From: Sipunculus nudus
Lineage: Eukaryota > Annelida > Sipuncula > Golfingiida > Sipunculidae
Direction of reading: 5' to 3'
Length of the DNA stretch: 64,000 bases
Assembly (NCBI GenBank): GCA_026874595.1
Contig: CM049309.1
Location: 46,840,079 to 46,904,078, forward strand
The notes under the pieces are model-generated. The model was not told the DNA's origin. It made no database searches and saw only the letters and a list, made by a program, of their open reading frames with translations. Made by a program: the position numbers and the translations under genes. Below, in pieces: positions 42,401 to 51,214 of the stretch. The first letter of the stretch is position 1; every line of letters begins with the position of its first letter.

Positions 42401-43092
42401 GATAAATTAGAAGGAAAGCAGGCCATAGTTATCATAAAGACGGGTCCATTATAAATGTGATGGAAGTAGAGGCTATAGGTATCATAAAGACGGGTCCATT
42501 ATGAAAGGGATGGATGGGGGACCATATTGATTGTATAGATGGGTCCATGATAAATTAGAAGGAAAGCAGGCCATAGTTATCATAAAGACGGGTCCATTAT
42601 AAATGTGATGGAAGTAGAGGCTATAGGTATCATAAAGACGGGTCCATTATGAAAGGGATGGATGGGGGACCATATTGATTGTATAGATGGGTCCATGATA
42701 AATTAGAAGGAAAGCAGGCCATAGTTATCATAAAGACGGGTCCATTATGAAAGGGATGGATGGGGGACCATATTGATTGTACAGATGGGTCCATGATAAA
42801 TTAGAAGGAAAGCAGGCCATAGTTATCATAAAGACGGGTCCATTATAAATGTGATGGAAGTAGAGGCTATAGGTATCATAAAGACGGGTCCATTATGAAA
42901 GGGATGGATGGGGGACCATATTGATTGTATAGATGGGTCCATGATAAATTAGAAGGAAAGCAGGCCATAGTTATCATAAAGACGGGTCCATTATAAATGT
43001 GATGGAAGTAGAGGCTATAGGTATCATAAAGACGGGTCCATTATGAAAGGGATGGATGGGGGACCATATTGATTGTATAGATGGGTCCATGA
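39418..43092. repeat. Satellite array with hierarchical ~49 / 148 / 394 / 941-bp periodicity
   Basis: Three related ~49-bp subunits are recognisable, each starting GGGTCCAT: a 'GATAAATTAGAAGG' type, a 'TATAAATGTGATGG' type and a 'TATGAAAGGGATGG' type. In the distal part the first type recurs at 42147, 42295, 42393, 42541, 42689, 42787, 42935 and 43083. The spacings are 148, 98, 148, 148, 98, 148 and 148 bp, a 394-bp higher-order unit. Open frames on the minus strand merely translate the array. The array is cut by the DIRS element at 43093 and resumes at 48166. Confidence 0.95.
40121..42002. repeat. Recent 941-bp tandem duplication within the satellite
   Basis: 40121-41061 and 41062-42002 match at a constant offset of 941 bp with very few differences (for example GGGTGAATAATG at 40339 against GGGCGAATAATG at 41280). 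The two copies include identical 87-codon open frames at 40555-40818 and 41496-41759. This is a late unequal-exchange or slippage event on top of the older subunit structure, unless it is an assembly artefact. Confidence 0.85.
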
Positions 43093-43209
43093 TAAATTTT
43101 AAAATTAAACGAGACTTACCTCTTAAGTTGAAGTTTGATTGTAATTTAACTCTCATCTGGATCATTTTAGGGATTATATGAGATGTGCGTGCGCATGCGC
43201 GGAGGTCAA
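43093..43209 (-). repeat. DIRS 3' inverted terminal repeat with 3' extension
   Basis: 43143-43209 resembles, in inverted orientation, the 5' terminal repeat at 48103-48165; both include ATTTAACTCTCATCTG, GTGCGTGCGCATGCGCG and AGGTCAA. The outer part (43093-43142) is an extension found only at this end and copied as a complement in the internal region. Together, 43093-43180 form one arm of an 88-bp perfect inverted repeat with 43266-43353. Confidence 0.85.
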
Positions 43210-43265
43210 TTTTTGAAGCGGAGTGTTCACGCCTACAGTTAGGGTGGGTTTCTTGTAGGGCTGGG

Positions 43266-43383
43266 CATATAATCCCTAAAATGATCCAGATGAGAGTTAA
43301 ATTACAATCAAACTTCAACTTAAGAGGTAAGTCTCGTTTAATTTTAAAATTTAACTCTCATCTGATCATTCGGGATTCTACGA
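43266..43383 (-). repeat. DIRS internal complementary region
   Basis: 43266-43353 is the exact inverted complement (88 bp) of the 3' end at 43093-43180, and 43348-43383 is the exact complement (36 bp) of the 5' end at 48130-48165. The two meet over AATTTA (43348-43353), the complement of the integration core. In the DIRS model this region is the template on which the ends are joined to make a circular intermediate. Confidence 0.88.
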
Positions 43384-43531
43384 GATTTCAAAGCAGGTGT
43401 GAACACGAACAACAATATACCACCAATGAACTTTATTAAAAAATACATGAATTACCATCATGTGATCTGTCCTAGTGCAAAACATATTAGCAATTGTGAA
43501 TGAACACAAGTTCTACATTTATAATACTGGT

Positions 43532-44659
43532 TTATGGACCACTGCTGTTTTTTGCAAGCACAGAGAGAGGAAAGCTCTGATTGGCTGTAGGCTTTTGATA
43601 ATATGTGGCAAAAGTGTTACTGTTTGACCATCCTGCAGTGCGCAAGATGGTACTTAAAGGTATCTTTGCAGCATATGCTTTGCTTGTTGATGCTGCCCTT
43701 GTACTATGTGCTTTGAATATATTAGTGTCCACTCCAGCTTGGAGCATAACAGTTTTTACCCATCTTGCAATTGTGTCTTTTGTTACAGGTCTGTGCGGCT
43801 TACTATAACTAAGAAACAATTGTGTGCAATTATTGCGATAACTACTTGTTCTAAATAAATATTCCAATAGCAAAGTCAAAACGCATAGTTTACTGTCCTC
43901 TGGAAAAGGTAATAACATAATCACTGGTTGTTCTCTGTTTGGTTTTGACTGTTTAACAAGTGAGTCAATTCTGAAGGCTATTCCACTATGACTTTTAAAC
44001 ACTGACTTCAGATCCATTAAATGGATAGATTGGCAGCGCTGTCCTGAGACTAGGGCCACGAGCATAACCAGTTTGAGGGTTAGTTCTTTAGTTGTCAGTT
44101 GTGAAGCAGGGGGCGAGTTTCTTAGAAAGTCCAACACAACGTTTGTATCCCATGTTGTCTGGTAGCGTGGGAAAGTGGGTCTGCTATGGAAAACCCCTTT
44201 CATGAAACGTTTCACTATGGCATTAGTACCAAGTGGCGAGTTGTCTTTCAACTGTAAAAAAGATGCTAAAGCTGACCTAGCTGTACAAATTGCACTGTAT
44301 TTCAAACCAGTTTCAAACAGTTCTGTGAGGAACCCTAAGACCTGGGGTAATGTTGGCTGAATGGTATCAAAATTGAATTTAGCACAGTATTTAATCCATT
44401 TTCTAATGTAAGTATTGTACTGTTTTTTAGTTCCAGAACGCCATGACTGCATAATAATGTTTTTAGTTTTTTCTGAAAAACCCCTCTCTTGTAGGCTTTC
44501 CCCGATAATAAACATGCCATCAGTCTCATTTTTTGTGCGAGTGGGTGTGTCTCCCCCTGTTTGTGCGGCAGTGTCAGGATCCTGTTGACCGGAGGTAGTA
44601 GAATTGGTTCTCTGCACAGCAGCTTCAGGAGCACTAGGAACCATGTCTGTGTGGCCCAA
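43532..44659 (-). CDS. DIRS tyrosine recombinase (375 aa)
   Basis: Integrase of the DIRS element, which recombines a circular DNA intermediate into the target without a staggered cut, hence no target duplication. The lambda-integrase family catalytic set is visible: R208 in VSGQRCQS, H318 and R321 in AHSTRAA, W344 in AGWSN, and the nucleophile at Y353 or Y354 in FATYYQK. Residues 60-150 form the predicted helical core-binding domain (QERGFSEKTKN, GTKKQYNTYIRKW). The first 50 residues are Ser/Thr/Gln-rich and probably linker or alternative-frame sequence, as the ORF overlaps the 3' end of the RT ORF by 325 nt in another frame. The true start may therefore be internal. No disabling mutation seen. 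Confidence 0.92.
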   Translation of the reverse strand: MGHTDMVPSAPEAAVQRTNSTTSGQQDPDTAAQTGGDTPTRTKNETDGMFIIGESLQERGFSEKTKNIIMQSWRSGTKKQYNTYIRKWIKYCAKFNFDTIQPTLPQVLGFLTELFETGLKYSAICTARSALASFLQLKDNSPLGTNAIVKRFMKGVFHSRPTFPRYQTTWDTNVVLDFLRNSPPASQLTTKELTLKLVMLVALVSGQRCQSIHLMDLKSVFKSHSGIAFRIDSLVKQSKPNREQPVIMLLPFPEDSKLCVLTLLLEYLFRTSSYRNNCTQLFLSYSKPHRPVTKDTIARWVKTVMLQAGVDTNIFKAHSTRAASTSKAYAAKIPLSTILRTAGWSNSNTFATYYQKPTANQSFPLSVLAKNSSGP

Positions 44660-46425
44660 ACTGGAACAATCACTAACACATCTGCACTGTCCGTTTGGAT
44701 TTTCTGGAGCACCTGGTTTAGCAGGCTGAAAGGAGGGAATGCATAGTGTAAATCATAAGACCAATAATGTTGAAAAGCATCTATTGCACAAGCACCTGGG
44801 TCAGGTTTCCATGAAAAATAATTGTTTGTTTTATTGTTCATTCTTGATGCAAAAAGATCAATTGAGGGTTTTCCAAACAGACAGGTCAGTTTCTTAAAGA
44901 TTCCATCTTTAAGAGTCCATTCCGTTCTATCATTAAATTTCCTACTATGTCTGTCAGCTTCCACATTTTCAACACCTGGGATATGTGTTGCACTAAGCCA
45001 AGTTTTGTTTTGAACTGCCCAATTCCAAATCTCTGTTGTGATTTCATTGCATTTAATAGAGTGTGTACCCCCTTTATTTTGAATATACGCAACAGCTGTG
45101 CTGTTGTCCATTTGTATCTGCACATGTTTGCCAGAAAACAATGTTTTAAAAGATTGTAAACCAAGCTGTGCTGCTTTAAGTTCTAAATAGTTAATGTGGT
45201 TGTCCTTTTCATTTGTCTGCCATCTACCTCCAGTAGTCGTATCCTGCCATACTGCCCCCCACCCCTCTTTTGAGGCATCAGTCTGAAGCACAACATGTGG
45301 TTTTTCTACCCGTATGTATTTGGGAGAATTTATGTTTTCTACCCACCAATTTAGGTCTTTCATGGCTTCTTTACAAAATACCATTGGCCTGTCAAAATTT
45401 CCTTTATTTTGTTTAAGTGCTTGTATTTTGTTCAGTTCTAGGGACCTGTAATGCAGCTCACCAAGCTGAATTCCTGGCAGTGCTGATATGAGAGACCCAA
45501 TTAATTGGGCTCCTTGCCGTATTGTACATTTTGGCTGAGCCATTCTGATTTTCAACATTTCTAAAAAACATTTTTGTTTTTCTGATGTCAAAGACACAGT
45601 CATTGAACATGAATTTAGAATAAATCCTAAATGTTCTATTTCCTGAACTGGTTTCAGTGTTGACTTAATGTCATGAACCAAGAACCCCAAACTTGTCAAC
45701 AGCTCAACTGTGTCAAGTATATTCTGCTCCCATGATTCAAATGTGTCAGACTGGAGGTACAGGTCATCTAGATATATGCTGGATATATGTCCTCTCAATC
45801 TCAAAAAAGCAAGAACCGGTTTAAGTAATTTGGTGAAAATTCGGGGTGCTGGGGCAAGTCCATTAGGTAAAACCACATATTTGTAAAGTTTTCCCTGCCA
45901 TCTAAATTTTAAGTATTTTTGAAAATCTGGTGCTATTGGGACAGAGTAATACGCGTCTTTCAGATCCAGTGATGCCATATAGCAGTTATTTGTCATTAGG
46001 TTTACACATGTTTGCATAGTATCCATCTTAAAATGGTGGTAAGCAATGTATTTGTTCAACCTTTTCAAATTTAGTATCATCCTGTGTGTTCCATCTTTTT
46101 TAGGTCTTAAAAACACAGGTGAGACACACTGCCCAGGCTCATCAAGGGATGTGGTAATAACCCCTTTGCTTAAAAGTTTTTTAACCTCAGAATCAACAAT
46201 TTTCTTTTCAGAATCACTGAAGTTCAAAATTTTTGGTTCAGATTTTTGAACTGGGGTTTGTGTGAAATCTAATGGCGCACCTGACACATATGACAATATA
46301 ACTGGATCTGATGTCAGCTTCTGCCAGTCATGCATGTGGTTCTTAATGTTTCCTGCATTGAAGTGACATTGACTTACATGATCTTTTAGTAATGATCCTT
46401 CTTGTGAGGCATTTTCCATGGCCAT
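44335..46425 (-). CDS. DIRS reverse transcriptase-RNase H with Dam-like C-terminal domain (696 aa)
   Basis: Polymerase ORF of the DIRS element. The reverse transcriptase (about residues 85-290) has SLDLKDAYYSVPI (D154) and the catalytic YLDD box at 218-221. RNase H (about 380-495) shows the four acidic residues: D383 (QTDASKEGWG), E415 (YLELKAA), D440 (QMDNSTAV) and D491 (EADRHSR). Residues 510-610 (IDLFASRMN, SWKPDPGACAIDAF, YAFPPFSLL, VIVPVWATQTW) match the Dam-methyltransferase-like region usually found after RNase H in DIRS elements; its activity is unproven. The ORF overlaps the gag-like ORF by 40 nt in a different frame, so expression needs reinitiation, frameshifting or an internal start. 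It is intact. Confidence 0.93.
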   Translation of the reverse strand: MAMENASQEGSLLKDHVSQCHFNAGNIKNHMHDWQKLTSDPVILSYVSGAPLDFTQTPVQKSEPKILNFSDSEKKIVDSEVKKLLSKGVITTSLDEPGQCVSPVFLRPKKDGTHRMILNLKRLNKYIAYHHFKMDTMQTCVNLMTNNCYMASLDLKDAYYSVPIAPDFQKYLKFRWQGKLYKYVVLPNGLAPAPRIFTKLLKPVLAFLRLRGHISSIYLDDLYLQSDTFESWEQNILDTVELLTSLGFLVHDIKSTLKPVQEIEHLGFILNSCSMTVSLTSEKQKCFLEMLKIRMAQPKCTIRQGAQLIGSLISALPGIQLGELHYRSLELNKIQALKQNKGNFDRPMVFCKEAMKDLNWWVENINSPKYIRVEKPHVVLQTDASKEGWGAVWQDTTTGGRWQTNEKDNHINYLELKAAQLGLQSFKTLFSGKHVQIQMDNSTAVAYIQNKGGTHSIKCNEITTEIWNWAVQNKTWLSATHIPGVENVEADRHSRKFNDRTEWTLKDGIFKKLTCLFGKPSIDLFASRMNNKTNNYFSWKPDPGACAIDAFQHYWSYDLHYAFPPFSLLNQVLQKIQTDSADVLVIVPVWATQTWFLVLLKLLCREPILLPPVNRILTLPHKQGETHPLAQKMRLMACLLSGKAYKRGVFQKKLKTLLCSHGVLELKNSTILTLENGLNTVLNSILIPFSQHYPRS

Positions 46426-48008
46426 TTTTTCCCTTTCTTGACAGGAGCCTGGTTTGACTTGAAGTTGTGCTTCTTGGTCCCTAAAAAAGGGCTGTGTCCC
46501 TTGTTGCCAAAGCTGTAGCTGCTCTTGGACTTGTAGCCATAGTTTTTAGCCTCTCTCTTTTTCTGTGTTTTGTTTGTGAGTTTCGCAGCTTCTTCTATGT
46601 CCTTAACATTCTGTTCAAGTTGGTTCCCAAACAGTAGCTGTGTCACTGGGTTAAGGGGAGAAGCAAGTGACTTGAATCTGTCATTGAGATCTGGTTTAAT
46701 AAGCTCTCTCCTGTGCATGGATATTTCATGTGCTACTCCTGCCATGATGGTAATACCATCACTCACTTTTGAAAGCAGCTCTACTGGGCTGGGCATGTCT
46801 CCTTCCCCTTCAATATGTTTGGCACATGTGTCTGCTAGTTGAAGGAAAGGTGTAATTGCATGAAACATGTTCACTTGCCACCCTTGCAGGACCTTGTCAT
46901 TATGTTTTGTTGCTGATTGCAATGTGCCCCAGAGTTTATGATTGCATTTGATCTGTGTCATAAATTCACAGTTCTTTGGCGTATGGTAAGCCTTGGCCTT
47001 ATCTTCTAGAAGCTTTTTTGGCATACCGGTGTGTAGCACAGTATTCATGATTTTTGCCACCTTGTCATGAATTTCTGGTCCCCGAATTTCCTCATTGCTA
47101 ACTGCGGCGAAAATGTCATTGAGACACTGAAGGTTTGTGTCCTCACCAGGTGCGGGGATGTTGTCAGACTCATTAGTGGCATCATGGTTACTGATCTTTT
47201 GTCTTTTATCCTGAGGTTCATCATCTGACAGAATTCCTTCTTCATGGTCCGAGTGGACTTCCATCTCATCTTGTGACTCAACCTCATCAGGATCATTACG
47301 TGCATCGTAGGCCTGTTTCAATTCTGTCACCACTGGTGCGAACGTAGACAACAGTTCATTAATTTTGCCCATTTGTTCTTTAACTGACCTCAGATCCTTT
47401 TTAACCTCGTCGTACTCACGTGAGCTGTGCCTCTTGTTATGGCTTCCGTGCTCCTTGTCAGTGCGAGAGCCGGATTTTGACGAGTTCCGTCCGTCAGACA
47501 CGCGGGTTGTTTGACAGCTGTCAGTGCCATGGGCGCGGCCATCTTGGTTGTCATGTGACCTCTTGCGCCCGAGGTCGTGATCTCGTTTGTCACGTGACCC
47601 AGCCGCTGCCTCGGTATCGGATCTCTGGCGAAACTCCTGTGACCCAGATTTTGCTTGCGTGTCTGCGTGTTTATTATGGCCGCCATTTTGTGGTGACCCT
47701 TGCATTGACCCTTGGCCTTTTTGACCCGAGCCGCCACTTTCCTTGTGGACGGCGCTGTTGTGCGATTTCCCATTGGAAACGCGTTTGCCATTAGTCTTTA
47801 TGTCTTTGGCAAGCTGGGTGCTTGTACCAGCGACAGGAGACTTGGGACCAGCTTCCTTTGCTGACGCCCCAGCAGCAGCGCTCACTTGCGCTTGCTGCAG
47901 AATCTGGCCAACTAAATCAGCGGCACTGTTCTCCATCCTGTGCTTTTGCACAGTTGTAGATGCCACACCGGCACTTCCAAATGTGTTTTGGAACCAGTTG
48001 TACACCAA
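46386..48008 (-). CDS. DIRS gag-like ORF1 protein (540 aa)
   Basis: First ORF of the element, taken as the Gag-like particle protein from its position. The N-terminal third is low-complexity and hydrophilic (Gly, Ser, Lys, Asp repeats). The centre has an acidic stretch (EVESQDEMEVHSDHEEG) followed by a more ordered region (about 290-470). The C-terminus is strongly basic (KKGKKWPWKMPHKKDHY), suited to nucleic-acid binding. I see no CCHC zinc knuckle. The start at 48008 is the first ATG after the terminal repeat; an upstream in-frame start cannot be excluded. Weaker family recognition than the other two ORFs. Confidence 0.8.
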   Translation of the reverse strand: MVYNWFQNTFGSAGVASTTVQKHRMENSAADLVGQILQQAQVSAAAGASAKEAGPKSPVAGTSTQLAKDIKTNGKRVSNGKSHNSAVHKESGGSGQKGQGSMQGSPQNGGHNKHADTQAKSGSQEFRQRSDTEAAAGSRDKRDHDLGRKRSHDNQDGRAHGTDSCQTTRVSDGRNSSKSGSRTDKEHGSHNKRHSSREYDEVKKDLRSVKEQMGKINELLSTFAPVVTELKQAYDARNDPDEVESQDEMEVHSDHEEGILSDDEPQDKRQKISNHDATNESDNIPAPGEDTNLQCLNDIFAAVSNEEIRGPEIHDKVAKIMNTVLHTGMPKKLLEDKAKAYHTPKNCEFMTQIKCNHKLWGTLQSATKHNDKVLQGWQVNMFHAITPFLQLADTCAKHIEGEGDMPSPVELLSKVSDGITIMAGVAHEISMHRRELIKPDLNDRFKSLASPLNPVTQLLFGNQLEQNVKDIEEAAKLTNKTQKKREAKNYGYKSKSSYSFGNKGHSPFLGTKKHNFKSNQAPVKKGKKWPWKMPHKKDHY

Positions 48009-48102
48009 AACCGCGTAAGCAGAGTGTTATAAAGTCCAATTTTTGTCGAAAAAACTTTTGCACGGTGATTATACTTCTTTACTCCACGAAGGCGAACGCT
48101 CA

Positions 48103-48165
48103 TTGACCTACGCGCATGCGCACGCACATTCGTAGAATCCCGAATGATCAGATGAGAGTTAAATT
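48103..48165 (-). repeat. DIRS 5' inverted terminal repeat
   Basis: Outer end of the element on the gag side. In coding orientation it begins AATTTAACTCTCATCTGATC and includes the palindromic GCGCATGCGC. It is inverted relative to 43143-43209, and its outer 36 bp are copied as a complement at 43348-43383. Satellite sequence resumes directly after TAAATT (48160-48165). Confidence 0.85.
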
Positions 48166-48390
48166 AGAAGGAAAGCAGGCCATAGTTATCATAAAGACGG
48201 GTCCATTATTAATGTGATGGAAGTAGAGGCTATAGGCATCATAAAGACGGGTTCATTATGAATGAGATGGAAAGGGGCTCAAATGAACTGTACAGATGGG
48301 TCCATGATGAGTGTAATGGAAGTTGAGGCTACAGGTATGAAGATGGGTCTATTATGAATGAGATGGAAGAGGGACCATATTGACCATACT
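48166..48390. repeat. Right-hand remainder of the satellite array
   Basis: It resumes with AGAAGGAAAGCAGGCCATAG exactly where the left part broke off, then runs through about four ~49-bp subunits that diverge toward the right edge, ending near 48390. Array edges normally hold the most diverged units, which fits. Confidence 0.9.
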
Positions 48391-49119
48391 GGAGCTTTTG
48401 TATCAAATTTTTAACTAGATATTTCTTGGCAACGCAGGTGCCATAATATCCCCAGACAATTAACCCTCCCCCCCCCCCCCCCCAGCCTCGAAGAATAGGA
48501 TCCCATCTTGAATTCAGATGCAGAGACTGACACTTGGCAAGCCACCATGGTTTCTTATAACTATGGGCATATTAAAGATAAAGGTCATTGTTATAGGAGG
48601 TCATGATCCAAACTGAAATATATCTCATTCCGTAACCCATGTCTATATCCATGATATGAAAGAAATCTGTCCATTAGTTATCGACTTATCATGCTAGAAG
48701 TGCTGTGAAGAGGAAATGGTGTGGTATTACAAGGTGCTTAAGCAAGAAAACTACACAAGGTGGCGCTACCTGTATTCTGCAGAAGACAAAACAATCCAAG
48801 AAATTATTTAAAAATTAAAATTAAAAAAATTTTTTTTTACTGTAACAAGGCCTACAGGCCTAATGCGAACCTGTGCAATGAGATTACACCAGGTATAATG
48901 CTTCAATGCTGGACCATTACTTTTAGAACAAGAAACAATTAAACATCACTGCTGAAATTCTGGCATGGGTGCACACAACACAAAAACTAGAATATGAGTA
49001 GTCAACAAGCGACTAGGTGTATCCGCCAGAATCAGAGTGGGACGGGTGAACTGAGGCATGGATTGAGTGGCAAGGGGAAAGAGAGTGAGGTGTGTTGCAT
49101 AATAGCCTGGATGTCTGCA
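48391..49119. other. Non-coding spacer with poly-C tract
   Basis: No gene seen. A run of 16 C lies at 48468-48483. From about 48600 the text (ATATGAAAGAAATCTGTCC, then AAGGTGGCGCTACCTG) resembles 55230-55440, so it is a degenerate start of the palindrome-centred repeat described next. Confidence 0.5.
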
Positions 49120-49700
49120 GCTGAAATGTGTATGTAGGTTGCGCCACCTGCCAAAAAATCCAGGAAGCTATCCAAGATGTATAAACCTGCAAAATTTTAG
49201 GCAGGTAATTCAAACCACTGCCGAGATATAAGTGATTTTATCCCACAGCAAACAAACAGACGGATGCTGTGCAAAAAAAGTTGCAGGTGGCGCCACCAGT
49301 TTGCATTTGATAAAGAGCTATGCGAGATCTATAAACATGCAAAATGTTTGCCCAATCGGTCAAATGGTTCCCGAGCTACGAGCTTGGAAGTCTGCAGCAT
49401 AAATGTGAAAGTAGGTGGCGCCACCTGTCATAAAATCAAGAAAGCTATCCAAGATGTATAAACCTGCAAAATTTTAGGCAGATATGTGAAACCACTGCCA
49501 AGATAAGTGATTTTATCCCATGGCAAACAAACAGACGGACGCTGTGCAAAAATGGTTGAAGGTGGTGCCACCAGTTGCGTATGATAAAGAGCTATGTGAG
49601 ATCTATAAACATGCAAAATTTTTCCCAATCGGTCGAATGGTTCCTGAGATATGAGCTTGGATGTCTGCAGATTAAATGTGAATGTAGGTGGCGCCACCTG
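49120..49700. repeat. Dimeric tandem repeat centred on GGTGGCGCCACC, copy A
   Basis: The palindrome GGTGGCGCCACC and near variants recur with centres near 49144, 49291, 49420, 49565 and 49691. Spacings alternate at about 147, 129, 145 and 126 bp. Odd and even intervals are distinct but related monomers (both have a GATNTATA...CATGCAAAATTT then GAGATATGAG pattern), so the unit is a ~274-bp dimer. Short open frames are repeat translations. Confidence 0.88.
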
Positions 49701-50297
49701 TCTTGTAAATGAAAATACCATCAAAGATGCATACACAGTTCAAAATATCAGGCCAATACATCAAACTTCCCAAGAGTCTGATGCACTGGGCTGACAAGGC
49801 TTAGGTGAGTCAGGCAGTTGCCTACGAGTGAACTGTGACAAATTGCTGCCTCAAGCTACTGCACTGAGTGAACTCTTGACCTGCACCTGGCTAGACTGAG
49901 TGAACTTTTGACCTGTACTTGGCTGCACTGAGAAAACTCTTGACCTGTTGCATAATCTGACACAGTTGGCAGTCTGCCAAAGCTATAAATAGATCCGGGC
50001 TGAACTTTGGTGCCAAATCTGATGCAGTGAGCAGTCTGCTAAAGCTATAAATAGAATGCAGCTACTGCACTGAGTGAACTCTTGACCTATACCTGGCTGC
50101 ACTTCTTCCAATCCAGGCACTGTGCCAAAACTATTTATAGAGCTGACATCATCTTGGCTAATGGCCAACATCAAGGCACTGGCAATCTGCCAATGGTAAA
50201 CCAAGTGCTGCTATCTGTACACAAAATGGTCCCTACTTGAAATAACTTTGAAATTAATCTTCCCAATACAAAATGCTTCACAGCTGACTTTTTATAA
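49685..50297. repeat. Long dispersed duplication, copy A (partner 57327-57933)
   Basis: About 610 bp matches 57327-57933 at high identity in the same orientation. Both contain three to four ~40-bp tandem segments of the type GAGTGAACTCTTGACCTG and three CTATAAATAG boxes (49983, 50045 and, inverted, 50131). The match ends at AGCTGACTTTTTATAAA. Confidence 0.9.
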
Positions 50298-50340
50298 ACA
50301 AGGGACCCATGGGTCATGGCGCTTAGCTGTTATATATTAT
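50297..50340. repeat. Palindromic left end of a minisatellite-type element
   Basis: ACAAGGGACCCATGGGTCATGG contains the perfect 12-bp palindrome GACCCATGGGTC. It aligns with the left end of the 18.3-19.8 kb element. A matching right end (AGCTCACAGGTTCACTAAAAAT) occurs near 55192-55213, so a ~4.9-kb element may span 50.3-55.2 kb, including the inverted repeat. Inferred. Confidence 0.45.
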
Positions 50341-51214
50341 AAAAAAAAATATGATTTAGAAATGAGGCACATGCTTGTTTTGTGTGGAAATAAATATAAG
50401 CTGTATTATGAGTTGTGAGTGTTTAGCTTATGTATGATTTTAGTATCTTTGGAGACAGGGAAGAGGATTGATTTCATTTATTTTATTAACAAATGGAGTG
50501 CTATTGTCACACAGATTTTGACTTGGCCATAAAACTTATAAGCAGAACATATAATATAAGAATTTAACTATTTATTAAAAATAATTACAAATTGTCCCAA
50601 ATATAATTTTTATTAAAAATAATAAGAGAATCATATGATTTTTAAAATAAAATACAACTGAAATGATTATTAAAATAATATCAAAGAATATATTCATGAA
50701 TGCATTCATGAAAACATTTTGAAAGTATTTGCACTGGTATTCATATACTTTCATTTTTACCTGAATTCCCATTCTTATGCAAGAAATTTTATGATGGAGT
50801 ACATATTCATATTCGTATTCAAATACATTTGCAAAGTATTCGCACCATGTCTGGTATTTATTCAGTTTTCAATAAAACATTGATGTTGAGAATCCAGAAT
50901 ATACAAAATTTACACATTTAAATAATGATCATAAGTACCTGGTTTTATGGCTTTAATTCATATTAAAAAAAAATAAATGTAATATATTCAGTTTTGACTA
51001 ATTTCACATCAATGTACACACTAGACACAGCAGGAATCTAGATTAATATTATCAACTGAATCTTTGTCTATCATTTATTTCCTTCATATGATCCTTAAGA
51101 TTAGTAATGAATAATATGATTTATTTTTTTATCATTAAAATTGAACTGAAAAATACTATAGGTGACTGCATGGTGTTATTTGGAATACGTGACATTCTAT
51201 CAATCGATACTAGA
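50341..51214. other. AT-rich non-coding stretch
   Basis: Very AT-rich, with alternating purine and pyrimidine runs and no supported gene. Open frames here are short and composed of hydrophobic AT-codon residues. Confidence 0.5.

Larger units (their letters stand above)
43093..48165 (-). mobile_element. DIRS-type (tyrosine recombinase) retrotransposon, apparently complete
   Basis: The element is about 5.07 kb, with coding strand minus. It has gag-like, RT-RNase H and tyrosine-recombinase ORFs, all open. Termini are inverted rather than direct repeats (48103-48165 and 43143-43209). Next to the 3' terminus is an internal complementary region (43266-43383) made of the complements of both outer ends joined together, the defining DIRS architecture. 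No target duplication is present; the 6-bp core TAAATT is shared between the junctions and the satellite target. It has split the satellite near its right edge, so it is younger than the array. Intact ORFs suggest recent activity. Confidence 0.93.

Noticed and set aside
39967-43318. Several 83-114-codon open frames on the minus strand with repeated SIWSPFHPIHNGP-like text
   Set aside because: They translate the satellite subunits, break wherever subunit length shifts the frame, and are identical only where the 941-bp block is duplicated. No gene.
43093-48165. An LTR retrotransposon (Gypsy/Copia) or retroviral copy
   Set aside because: No direct LTRs, protease or DDE integrase; inverted ends, an internal complementary region and a tyrosine recombinase place it in DIRS.
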